A stretch of DNA of 64,000 nt from Bacteroidota bacterium (GTDB taxonomy: Bacteria; Bacteroidota; Bacteroidia; Chitinophagales; Chitinophagaceae), in contig JADJQP010000005.1 of NCBI GenBank assembly GCA_016712665.1, positions 124,001 to 188,000 on the forward strand. The letters are read 5' to 3'. How positions within the stretch are numbered: the stretch's first letter is position 1; each line of letters starts with the position of its first letter. The position numbers and the translations under genes were made by a program. Under the pieces are notes generated by a model. The model ran no database searches and had not been told where the DNA came from. It worked only from the letters and a program-made list of their open reading frames with translations. Positions 56,620 through 64,000 of this stretch are shown piece after piece.

Positions 56620-56994
56620 ATGAGCAATCTTTCAATCAATACCAACGATTCAAGCAACAAAAAAGTATCCATATTGGCAGGTGTCATTCGTAGAGTCAAT
56701 AATAAATGGCAATTAATTAATGACCAAGGGCATGCACCTATCGGATTGAGTGGTGTAATTTCGGAACCGAATGCTACGTCCATTCAGGTCAATTTTGATA
56801 AAACCTATTCACAGGTACTGACCTGCAGCGTAACCGCTGATGAGGCCTATGCACAACGAGGGTTTGTTTTTGGCGCTTCTTGCGGTTTGGGAAAAATCGT
56901 AATTTGGCATTCCAAAGGAGGCGTTCCTACTACCAATACCGATCTAAATGTTATCGGAAGTAATATTTGGATTCATATTATGATGTACGACTAG
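56620..56994 (+). CDS. Unrecognised 124-aa beta-rich protein
   Basis: No signal peptide and no motif that I recognise. The sequence alternates small polar and hydrophobic residues (KWQLINDQGHAPIGLSGVIS, TYSQVLTCSVTADEAYAQRG, GKIVIWHSKGG). It may be a small beta-sandwich or a secreted effector without a signal. It is convergent with the DUF2238 gene (4-nt overlap). Coding is likely because of length and absence of stops, but its role is unknown. Confidence 0.5.
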   Translation: MSNLSINTNDSSNKKVSILAGVIRRVNNKWQLINDQGHAPIGLSGVISEPNATSIQVNFDKTYSQVLTCSVTADEAYAQRGFVFGASCGLGKIVIWHSKGGVPTTNTDLNVIGSNIWIHIMMYD

Positions 56995-57647
56995 GAAGCG
57001 TTTTGGATGTTGCTTGGAGCTATCTTTTTAATAGTCATTACTAACAGGATAATCAGCACGGCTCCACTAAATGCCATAAACATATCTTTTTGCGCATCCC
57101 ATACATCGCCTTGCGTTCCTAGATAGGCAACACCTTGTTCAGGAAATAAAACATCCGCTACCGCCCACTCTACCAATTCGTACAAGCAACTAAATGAAAG
57201 GGTAATTTCTATCGGCAATAACCACCCTACCCAATTTGGGAATTGCATCTTATTGATAAAAAAGTCGCGCATTGGATAGGCAAGCATAAAGCCAAAACTA
57301 AAATGTACAATTCGATCGTAATGATTTCGTTCAAAATGAAAGAAATCTTTTAGCCAATATCCAAAGGGATTTTCAGCATAGGTATACATGGCCCCATAAA
57401 TATGCAGACTGAGATAAATAAAAATGAAGGTATACGTGAGGTCGCAAAACTGAAATTTTTTAAAAGTCAAAATCAAGACCCCTAAAAAAATAATTACCAA
57501 GGTATTCTCTAAAAACCAGTTTGCAATATCAGAAGTGCCTACTAACGTGTACAACCACCCAATTAAAAATAAGGCGGTATAAACCTGTAGCAGTTTGTTA
57601 CGAAAAAAAGGGATCCGAGTTGGGTTATTGGCAGTAGTTAATATCAT
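56991..57647 (-). CDS. DUF2238 (YjdF-like) inner-membrane protein
   Basis: 218 aa from ATG 57647; the start at 57737 adds a non-membrane leader. Six or so TM helices: LQVYTALFLIGWLYTLV, LENTLVIIFLGVLILTF, TYTFIFIYLSLHIYGAMYTY. The family motif NHYDRIVHFSFGFMLAYPMR with a later SCLYELVEW, DVLFPEQGVAYLGTQGDVWD and AQKDM is conserved. The His, Glu and Asp residues inside the membrane hint at metal or lipid binding. Function of DUF2238 unknown. Confidence 0.85.
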   Translation of the reverse strand: MILTTANNPTRIPFFRNKLLQVYTALFLIGWLYTLVGTSDIANWFLENTLVIIFLGVLILTFKKFQFCDLTYTFIFIYLSLHIYGAMYTYAENPFGYWLKDFFHFERNHYDRIVHFSFGFMLAYPMRDFFINKMQFPNWVGWLLPIEITLSFSCLYELVEWAVADVLFPEQGVAYLGTQGDVWDAQKDMFMAFSGAVLIILLVMTIKKIAPSNIQNAS

Positions 57648-57795
57648 AATGGTAAATGTAGGGTGAAACGACCACAAAATAAAAAAATGCGACGTGCAAT
57701 CTCTCCCAAAAACGAGTGCCCGAATTTGGTCGAACATTCCATATTGCGCAACAGATTAAAGTCTTTGCATTGGTGATTCCTTTTTAAAAATGAAC

Positions 57796-57803
57796 TACAT
57801 TTG
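57796..57803 (+). promoter_or_regulatory. -7 element upstream of panB
   Basis: TACATTTG matches TAnnTTTG, 20 nt before the panB ATG. TTG at 57770-57772 gives a 23-nt gap, a little long for the -33 box. Confidence 0.5.
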
Positions 57804-57823
57804 CTTTTCTCAATTAGAAAATC

Positions 57824-58647
57824 ATGAGCACGCAAAGCAATAATAAAGAGTTTAAAAAAATAACTACCCATGCCCTTCAGGCCATGAAAGAACGGGGTGA
57901 AAAAATTTCGATGCTGACTGCTTATGATTTTTCCATGGCTACGATATTGGATGATGCCGGTGTAGACATATTATTGGTGGGTGATAGTGCCAGTAATGTA
58001 ATGGCCGGTCATGAAACCACGCTACCTATTACTTTGGATCAGATGATATACCATGCATCTTCTGTTATTAGAGCCGTAAAAAGAAGTTTGGTGGTAGTCG
58101 ATTTGCCTTTTGGGTCCTATCAGGGCAACTCCAAGGAAGCCCTTAATAGTGCTATCCGAATTATGAAAGAGGCCGGTGCGCATTCTATTAAAATGGAGGG
58201 TGGAGAAGAAATTGTAGATTCTGTAAAACGCATTATTTCAGCAGGAGTACCGGTAATGGGGCATTTAGGCCTTACCCGCAAAGCATCTATAAATTTGGAA
58301 CCTATAATGTAAGGGCCAAAGAAGATTCAGAGGCAGAAGATTTAGTAAAAAATGCACATATTTTGCAAGAGGCAGGATGTTTTGCCATTGTACTTGAAAA
58401 AATTCCCGCAGCCTTGGGCAAGCGTGTTGCCACTGAGTTGAAAATTCCTATTATTGGCATTGGTGCCGGTATGCATGTAGATGGCCAAGTGTTGGTAATG
58501 CATGACATGCTGGGTATCAATCGCGAATTCAGTCCACGGTTTTTACGACGATACCTCAATTTATACGATCAAATACTAGAAGCCACCAAACACTATATTT
58601 CGGATGTAAAAAGTGGCGATTTCCCCACCGAGAATGAACAATACTAA
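57824..58647 (+). CDS. panB: 3-methyl-2-oxobutanoate hydroxymethyltransferase, frameshifted
   Basis: About 274 aa. The TIM barrel shows ISMLTAYDFSMATILDDAGV, ILLVGDSASNVMAGHETTLP (metal-binding Asp), MEGGEEIVDSV, VMGHLGLTPQSIYKFG, FAIVLEKIPAALGKRV and GIGAGMHVDGQVLV. The frame breaks near 58278: ACCCGC needs one more C (repair LTPQSIYKFGTYNV). Makes ketopantoate, the first pantothenate step. coaX, a later step, is in the window but unlinked. Confidence 0.92.
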
Positions 58648-58742
58648 ACACAGTTTTCATTGGTACGTTCAGTACCTCCTGCGATGCAGCTAACTCTTGT
58701 ATTAAAGATGCTCTATTAATATCCTTTTTGCACGAAAAGTCA

Positions 58743-58772
58743 AAAAAAAATACACTCCAAGGAGTGTATTTC
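58743..58772 (-). terminator. Terminator of rplT
   Basis: AAATACACTCC pairs perfectly with GGAGTGTATTT, with only AA between the arms, so the terminal base pairs open into a small loop. On the minus strand it is followed by eight T. It lies 21 bp after the rplT stop. Confidence 0.85.
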
Positions 58773-58793
58773 AAGTATTATTGTAAAATCCGA

Positions 58794-59138
58794 CTATTTT
58801 ACATGCGTAAGAATGCTTTTAAAGGTAGCTGGCTCATTCATAGCCAAATCAGCTAAAACCTTTCTATTCAACGTTACATTTGCCTTTGACAATTTATTGA
58901 TAAATGTTGAATAGTTCATACCTTCTGCTCTAACAGCAGCATTGATACGAGCAATCCATAAGGTACGATAATCACGCTTTTTAAGTTTACGACCTACAAA
59001 TTTATAAGTCATCCCTTTTTCAACAACATTCTTTGCAACCGTAAACACATTTTTGCGCTTGCCGTAATATCCTTTAGCTTGATTTAATATTTTCTTCTTT
59101 CTTGCTCTGCTTGCAACAGCGTTTTTTGAACGTGGCAT
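58794..59138 (-). CDS. rplT: 50S ribosomal protein L20
   Basis: 114 aa, intact. Highly basic helices (RARKKKILNQAKGYYGKRKN), RDYRTLWIARINAAVRAEGM and NYSTFINKLSKANVTLNRKV are bL20. It follows rpmI (73 bp) as usual; infC, usually first in this operon, is absent here. Confidence 0.97.
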   Translation of the reverse strand: MPRSKNAVASRARKKKILNQAKGYYGKRKNVFTVAKNVVEKGMTYKFVGRKLKKRDYRTLWIARINAAVRAEGMNYSTFINKLSKANVTLNRKVLADLAMNEPATFKSILTHVK

Positions 59139-59211
59139 AGTTTATTATTTTGAATTTTAATTTATTTTTGAATGGTTCTTTCCGATGTGAATGTGGTTGA
59201 TAAACCTTTTT

Positions 59212-59412
59212 TTATCCGCCAATACACAACAATCTGTTTACCATTTTGGAGTTAGCCGAATCCACCATGGTGCTTCCACGTAAGTGACGCTTACGAGAAG
59301 TTGACTTTTTTGTCAACAAGTGACTTTTATTTGCTTTAAATCTCTTCACTTTGCCACTTCCGGTGATTTTGAAGGTTTTCTTTGCACGAGAGTGGGTTTT
59401 CATTTTTGGCAT
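59212..59412 (-). CDS. rpmI: 50S ribosomal protein L35
   Basis: 66 aa from ATG 59412 (MPKMKTHSRAKKTFKITGSG); an in-frame start at 59466 precedes the promoter and is not used. KRFKANKSHLLTKKSTSRKR and HLRGSTMVDSANSKMV complete bL35. First gene of the transcript, directly after a two-box promoter. Confidence 0.97.
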   Translation of the reverse strand: MPKMKTHSRAKKTFKITGSGKVKRFKANKSHLLTKKSTSRKRHLRGSTMVDSANSKMVNRLLCIGG

Positions 59413-59435
59413 GACTACTATTTTTTTAAGGAGTG

Positions 59436-59466
59436 CAAAGGTAGCAATTATATTTAAAAATATCAA
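59436..59466 (-). promoter_or_regulatory. Two-box promoter of rpmI-rplT
   Basis: Minus strand: TACCTTTG (59436-59443) with TTG at 59464-59466, spaced 20 nt. It matches the Bacteroidota consensus exactly and lies between rpmI and the divergent DMT transporter gene. Confidence 0.75.
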
Positions 59467-59502
59467 TTAATATCTGCTTTTTCTCCTATTTTGTGCAAAA
59501 TT

Positions 59503-60393
59503 ATGAAAAATGCGCTTATAAAGATGCATATTGCCGTCTTCTTATGGGGATTTACCGGAGTGTTAGGGCGCGCCATTTCCTTACAAGAGTACCCCTTGGT
59601 TTGGTATCGAACCTTAATTACGGCACTTATTTTTGCTGTAATCATTTATTATCGAAAGGAGATGATTTCCCTTAGCAGAAAAGAAATCGTTCGGTTTATG
59701 GGTATCGGTTGCATCATCGCCGTACATTGGGTAGCCTTCTATGGGTCTATTAGGTACTCCAACGCTTCGATCGCTCTTACCTGTTTAGCCACTGCCGGCA
59801 TTTTTACGGCTTTATTGGAACCTCTTATCCTTAAATCGAAATTTAATATCAGTGAGCTCTTTATTGGTCTGATAGCCTTAATTGGAATGTACAGTATCTA
59901 TCATTTTGAAGTGCAATACGCCTTTGGAATCGCGCTGGGTATTTTTGCTTCCATTTTAAGTTCTGTTTTTACGATAATGAATAAGAAAATTGTCCATAAT
60001 TATCCATCACGGGTGGTGGCCTTTTATGAAATTGCCTCCGGCTTTCTTTTTTTGACCGTCTTGCTCCCTTTTTATATTTACTGGCAACCCAAGGTGTCTT
60101 TTGTACCCTCACATATGGACTGGCTTTGGCTATGGGTATTAAGCCTATGTTGCACGGTTTGGGGGCAATCGCTCGCACTGAGTGCTTTGAAAAAACTATC
60201 TTCGTTTACGGCAGTGCTTATGGTAAATTTAGAACCTGTCTATGGCATTTTGTTAGCCATGCTGCTCTTTCACGAAAACAAGGATTTGGGAGTCGGTTTC
60301 TATATCGGTATTTCCTTAATTGCCTTAAGTGTCGCCTTTCATACCCTACTAATGCTTATTGAAAGAAAGCGGATACTAAAAACAGGAAATTAG
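59503..60393 (+). CDS. DMT-superfamily transporter (EamA)
   Basis: About 296 aa, ten helices in two EamA repeats: MHIAVFLWGFTGVLGRAI (first), VHWVAFYGSIRYSNASIALT, then FGIALGIFASILSSVFTIMN and LSSFTAVLMVNLEPVYGILL (second). The GTG at 59491 is an alternative start. Probably a metabolite or drug exporter; the substrate cannot be told. It is divergent from rpmI, at the place where infC would be expected on the other strand. The frame is intact. Confidence 0.88.
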   Translation: MKNALIKMHIAVFLWGFTGVLGRAISLQEYPLVWYRTLITALIFAVIIYYRKEMISLSRKEIVRFMGIGCIIAVHWVAFYGSIRYSNASIALTCLATAGIFTALLEPLILKSKFNISELFIGLIALIGMYSIYHFEVQYAFGIALGIFASILSSVFTIMNKKIVHNYPSRVVAFYEIASGFLFLTVLLPFYIYWQPKVSFVPSHMDWLWLWVLSLCCTVWGQSLALSALKKLSSFTAVLMVNLEPVYGILLAMLLFHENKDLGVGFYIGISLIALSVAFHTLLMLIERKRILKTGN

Positions 60394-60419
60394 TTTTACC
60401 TTCGCAAAAATATTTTCCC

Positions 60420-61202
60420 ATGGTTAGAATTTGCTCCGTATTATTTTTGCTGATTGCTTGCATTTCATGTGAAACCAATTCTGCACAGTCTAATAGTACC
60501 CTGGATGTGACTACGTTTCGCGAACAAATGAATACGTTGCAGGATATTCAAATTGTGGACGTGCGAACCCCAGAGGAATTTGCAGGTGGACATTTGGCAA
60601 AAGCAATCAATATCAATTACAATTCAGGCAATTTTGAACAACAGTTGAGTCAACTTTCTAAATCAAAAACCACCTTCGTATATTGCCTTTCCGGTGGAAG
60701 AAGCTCCTCGGCCATGACTGTAATGACCAAAAACGGGTTTGCAAAAGTGCTGAATATGAAGGGGGGGATTTTAGCATGGAAAGCCAACAATTTTCCACTA
60801 GAAGCGGCCGGAAGCACCTCCGGTGAATGGATTGGAATGAGCAGAGACGAATTTGACAAACTGTGCCAAAGTGAGGTCCCTATTTTATTTGATTTCAAAG
60901 CAAAATGGTGTGGACCTTGTAAGCAACTATTACCCATCTTAATGGAAATCGAAAAAGAATATCAAGGCTCCATCATTGTAAAGCCGATTGATATCGATGA
61001 AAATAAATCGTTGGCTGATGCCTTAAAAATTAGAAGCATCCCTTTTTTAATGTATTACAAAAATGGCAAATTGGCCATGAATATTGAAGGCCTGACGGAT
61101 AAAGAAAATCTTGTGAAGTCATTTGGATTGAAAAAAGTAAGCCATCCTCTCATTTCAACCAGTTTATGTAGAGAAATAGGTTCTTGCATCTGTTTTCCAT
61201 AA
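60420..61202 (+). CDS. Rhodanese-thioredoxin fusion, lipoprotein
   Basis: 260 aa. Lipobox-like Cys14/Cys17 (LLIACISC). Rhodanese domain at about 30-130 with catalytic Cys89 (FVYCLSGGRS) and MKGGILAWKANNF. Thioredoxin domain from about 138 on with active site W-C164-G-P-C167 and cis-Pro in RSIPFLMYY. The fusion suggests sulfur relay or persulfide reduction at the periplasmic face. The last 30 aa (KVSHPLISTSLCREIGSCIC) do not look like thioredoxin, so the C-terminus may be frameshifted. Confidence 0.85.
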   Translation: MVRICSVLFLLIACISCETNSAQSNSTLDVTTFREQMNTLQDIQIVDVRTPEEFAGGHLAKAININYNSGNFEQQLSQLSKSKTTFVYCLSGGRSSSAMTVMTKNGFAKVLNMKGGILAWKANNFPLEAAGSTSGEWIGMSRDEFDKLCQSEVPILFDFKAKWCGPCKQLLPILMEIEKEYQGSIIVKPIDIDENKSLADALKIRSIPFLMYYKNGKLAMNIEGLTDKENLVKSFGLKKVSHPLISTSLCREIGSCICFP

Positions 61203-61263
61203 TAGTCAAAAATCGATGGTTCCACCTTATTGTGGCTTCAAGGCAAGCACGGTATTTGACACA

Positions 61264-61304
61264 AAAAAAGCGTAAATCCTTATTGGAAAGGCCTTACGCT
61301 TTAA
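61264..61304 (-). terminator. Terminator of tRNA-Arg
   Basis: AAAGCGTAA and TTACGCTTT flank an inner CCTT/AAGG pairing, with seven T following on the minus strand. It is just downstream of the tRNA-Arg gene. Confidence 0.75.
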
Positions 61305-61312
61305 TGATGCAG

Positions 61313-61386
61313 TGACTTCGACAGGATTCAAACCTGTAACCCTCAGAGCCGAAATCTGATATTCTATTCAGTTGAACTACGAAGCC
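61313..61386 (-). tRNA. tRNA-Arg(UCG)
   Basis: 74-nt cloverleaf on the minus strand. Acceptor GGCTTCG with CGAAGTC (one G-U pair), anticodon stem TCAGA/TCTGA with loop TTTCGGC (anticodon TCG), T-arm ACAGG-TTTGAAT-CCTGT, discriminator A, no encoded CCA. It reads CGA codons. The stretch from 61203 to 61510 holds only this tRNA and its terminator. Confidence 0.92.
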
Positions 61387-61510
61387 AATAGGGTGCAAAT
61401 ATATAGTAAACTACGAATTACTTGTCAATGGATTGCAAACAAAATTGAAAATATTCGTATATAAATAAAATAAATATTATCTTGCATACGTTATTAAGAA
61501 ACAGGGTACT

Positions 61511-62195
61511 ATGAAACAGCTCCTTCTATTCCTCATTATTTTCTCAACAGCTACCTCGGTCTCTGCTAAGAAAAGTCAAATGTCTACCCTTGTTGGGTTT
61601 CACATTGGGAAAGTGGCGACTATGAATCCACGCAATTATGCGATTCCCAAATACAAGCTGGGCTTACCCGTTTTTTCATATGCAACTAGTGTTGAAATCC
61701 GTTTCACTATTAATTATAAATTGAATTTTTTCACTGCAATATTCCCTCACTTACCTTCATAAGTGTACAACAAAATTTGCGACGCAAAATGCCTTCTACA
61801 GAGGCACGTTTAGATTTGACTAAGGTAACGAATCGCAGTTGTCTACCGGCATTTCGTTTAATTCGAATTATAAATTGAGTAAAAATATTGGTGTAGTAGC
61901 CGGTTTGGGACTTGCCAAGCCCTTCCGTTTTGATAACCTCTGTTTGGATAGCAAAAGCATAAAGTTACCCGATTTTCCTACAAAAAGCTCCGAACGGTTT
62001 ACACCTGTTTTAAGTCCATTCCTTATATTAGGAATCGAAAACAATTGTACTATTTTTAGAAAAAATCTAATCTATTCCATTCAGTATAATCTTGGTTTTA
62101 TGCCGGGTAGAAACCTACCGATGAGTGTGCAATCGCCACAAAATGAAAGTCAATACAGCCATGGTATTCAAATTGGTTTGAAATATAAGTATTGA
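61511..62195 (+). pseudogene. Small outer-membrane beta-barrel protein, broken
   Basis: The first piece starts with a signal peptide (QLLLFLIIFSTATSVSA) and beta-strands. The frame is lost after about 61735 and continues one base over (SLTYLHKCTTKFATQNAFY). A further in-frame TAA at 61821-61823 interrupts FRFD and GNESQ before the readable second piece (STGISFNSNYKLSKNIGVVA), which ends in a typical strand (YSHGIQIGLKYKY). Looks like one barrel protein of about 225 aa. The mix of indel and stop may be error, as elsewhere, or genuine decay. Confidence 0.55.
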
Positions 62196-62211
62196 TTCAT
62201 ACTTTTACTAG

Positions 62212-63951
62212 GTGCAAAAATTTCTGAATTCCTTTCTATACCTAATCGGCTATTTTATTGCGATGGCCATGAGTCTGAAAAGCTTGCGTGAGCCTGACTT
62301 GTGGTGGCAAATTCGTACCGGCGAATGGATACTTGCCAATAAGCAGGTCCCGAAGGTGGATGTATTTTCCTTTACTCATCAAGGTGCCAATTGGATCAAT
62401 ATTAAATGGGGATTTGAAGTAATAGCAGCTTGGATTGCAAATCATGTAGGCGCTGAATCTGTGTTTATTATTCAACTACTGATCAGCATTCTTCTTTTAT
62501 TTTTTATTTACAAAATCATGCAAAGGGTTCAGGTGCGAGATGCTGCACAGCTATGTATAATTGCCCTTGTTTTGCTGCTAAGCGTCGAATATAGAATGAT
62601 TGGTAGACCTGAAATGTTTTCGCATCTTTTGGTGGTAGTATATCTTTATTTGATTCTACAGTATTCCCAAACCAAAACCAATCGGATTTTTTTGACAATC
62701 CCCTTGCAGATTATTTGGTGCAATGTGCACGAAGCGTATGCCATAGGCATTGTGATGTTATTCATTTTTGCAGCAACAGAGTGGTTTCTTTATATTAAAG
62801 ATAAAAATGAAAAACCAATCCGGGTAAGTCTAGTTGCTTTAGGTGCTCTTGGCGCTTTAGTGATCAATCCAAGAACGTATATCCTGCTAGTCAGACCTTT
62901 TAATATTTTCAATCAGGTACAACAAAACAAGTATACCACCGAATTGGATTCCATTTTTACCGGCGAATATTGGCATAAAGAGGCCTTCATTTTTGCAATA
63001 ACCGCTATTCTATTTTGCTTCTATATTATTTCATTGGTAAGGCAAAAAAAATTACTGTCCGGCAAAGAGGTATTCCCCCTAGCCTATTTGGGAATTTGCT
63101 TGGCCTTTTTGTTTTTGGCTTGCACAGCCTACCGCAACATTGTATTCTTTCAACTTGCCGTTATTCCGGTACTTGCTCACTTAACTTTCAGGTCCTTACC
63201 AACAATAAGTCGGTATAAATTGGTGATCGCACTTGCGGCTGCCCTTTTTTATGGATTGATTGTTTCCAATACATATTATAAAATGGTGGGCTCACGCGAC
63301 CGCTTTGGACTTGAAGTACTCAGTACTAATAATCCGACAGGTGTGGCTACATTTATGGAGCAAAAACAATTGCAATCAAAAAAAGGATTTTCAGACTATT
63401 TAACGTCATCGTATTTGTTATGGAAATTGCAACCAGAATTTAAAACATTCATTGATTTAAGAGATTTGGATATATTTAATGCCGGCTTTTTTGACCAATA
63501 TCTCGAAATTATTAATCGTCCTGAAAAATTTCATGAACTAGATATAAAAGAACACTTTGACTATGTAGTGCTCTATACGAGATCGAATGAGGCCTTGCAT
63601 CAGTATTTATTTAATGACTCGGTTTATGCATGTACCTATGCCGATCCGGTTGCAGCCATCTATGAAAAAACCGACAATATTCCAAGCGGCGACTTCTTTC
63701 AATCTGGAAAGGCTATTCCTACCTCTGCCTTTTCGAATATCTTAAATCATATTGCAAACCCTTGGTATGAGTGCTTTGACTACGAGCAACTCAATACCGA
63801 CTACGAAGCGGCGGCATACTATACCCTTGTCGGAAAAATTAGTCTTGCCGAAAAAAGAATCAATCAATATTTGTATGTATTTCCCGATAACGAAAATGCC
63901 TTGCAATTGAAAAATCAAATATTGAATTTAAAATCCCAAATAAAAAGATAG
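62212..63951 (+). CDS. Polytopic membrane protein, possible GT-C glycosyltransferase
   Basis: 579 aa from GTG 62212. About ten TM helices over residues 1-350 (FLYLIGYFIAMAMSL, FIIQLLISILLLFFIY, VFPLAYLGICLAFLFLAC). The first loop has REPDLWWQIRTGEWI, an acidic motif after TM1 as in GT-C proteins. A soluble C-terminal region ends with a short TPR-like segment (AAAYYTLVGKISLAEKRINQ). The family is not named by me; a lipid-linked-sugar transferase is the best guess, but not proven. Confidence 0.6.
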   Translation: MQKFLNSFLYLIGYFIAMAMSLKSLREPDLWWQIRTGEWILANKQVPKVDVFSFTHQGANWINIKWGFEVIAAWIANHVGAESVFIIQLLISILLLFFIYKIMQRVQVRDAAQLCIIALVLLLSVEYRMIGRPEMFSHLLVVVYLYLILQYSQTKTNRIFLTIPLQIIWCNVHEAYAIGIVMLFIFAATEWFLYIKDKNEKPIRVSLVALGALGALVINPRTYILLVRPFNIFNQVQQNKYTTELDSIFTGEYWHKEAFIFAITAILFCFYIISLVRQKKLLSGKEVFPLAYLGICLAFLFLACTAYRNIVFFQLAVIPVLAHLTFRSLPTISRYKLVIALAAALFYGLIVSNTYYKMVGSRDRFGLEVLSTNNPTGVATFMEQKQLQSKKGFSDYLTSSYLLWKLQPEFKTFIDLRDLDIFNAGFFDQYLEIINRPEKFHELDIKEHFDYVVLYTRSNEALHQYLFNDSVYACTYADPVAAIYEKTDNIPSGDFFQSGKAIPTSAFSNILNHIANPWYECFDYEQLNTDYEAAAYYTLVGKISLAEKRINQYLYVFPDNENALQLKNQILNLKSQIKR

Positions 63952-63973
63952 TTGAACGAATTACCTTTACCAC

Positions 63974-64000
63974 ATGATTTCAAAAAACATATTAATTGCA
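63974..64000 (+). CDS. Possible start of a further gene, cut by the window edge
   Basis: ATG at 63974 begins MISKNILIA and stays open to the edge. TACCTTTA (one mismatch to TAnnTTTG) precedes it by a few bases. Too short to name. Confidence 0.25.

Overview
The window comes from the chromosome of a Bacteroidota bacterium, most like the Chitinophagales/Sphingobacteriales/Saprospirales side of the phylum. The evidence is low G+C content, type IX secretion (T9SS) C-terminal sorting domains on several exported proteins, Bacteroidota-type promoters (TTG-N19/20-TAnnTTTG) and phylum-typical gene sets (RibBA fusion, LptC/CoaX neighbours, DUF4465 and TonB receptor at a B12 locus). Most of the window is core genome: gyrB, fabI, ispH, prs, atpG, ribBA, ribE, panB, coaX, rpsU, rplT, rpmI, scpA, two tRNAs and a large share of the envelope-building machinery.

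Layout: 1-11.4 kb holds a YdcF-like lipoprotein, tRNA-Ser, kdsC, ferredoxin, an acyl-CoA reductase, an HtrA protease, a B12-binding radical SAM protein, a MauG/TlpA redox pair, a DUF4153 membrane protein and atpG. 11.5-28.4 kb holds ribBA, prs, gyrB, ispH, an M43 metalloprotease, an IscA-type protein, fabI, the lptC-OMP-coaX cluster, a Lon-N protein, a Xer recombinase, rpsU and ribE. 28.4-35.6 kb is the accessory part: an RHS-type polymorphic-toxin gene with a likely immunity partner, a palindromic G+C-rich tandem repeat array, a nonsense-interrupted lipoprotein, a T9SS protein built of 22-residue repeats, a secreted SUMF1-like protein and an orphan LuxR-type regulator. 35.6-41.9 kb is a polysaccharide locus (Wzx flippase, Wzz, O-antigen ligase, glycosyltransferase, methyltransferase). 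42.7-48.1 kb is a cobalamin-riboswitch operon: DUF4465 protein, T9SS surface protein, beta-propeller lipoprotein and BtuB-like TonB receptor. 48.1-57.6 kb carries LptD diverging from amidase, MCE and OstA. 57.8-64 kb holds panB, rplT, rpmI, a DMT transporter, a rhodanese-thioredoxin lipoprotein, tRNA-Arg, a broken beta-barrel gene and a large membrane protein.

Functional links: KdsC, LptC, LptD, OstA, Wzx, Wzz and the ligase all serve lipopolysaccharide synthesis or export. The B12 uptake operon may feed B12-dependent enzymes such as the B12-binding radical SAM protein. CoaX and PanB both belong to CoA synthesis, RibBA and RibE to flavin synthesis.

Caution: about fifteen genes, including essential ones, are interrupted by single-base indels, mostly a base missing from a homopolymer, and three by in-frame stops. 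gyrB alone has three indels. This pattern looks like residual long-read error more than real gene decay, so I annotate these as single genes and give the inferred repair point.
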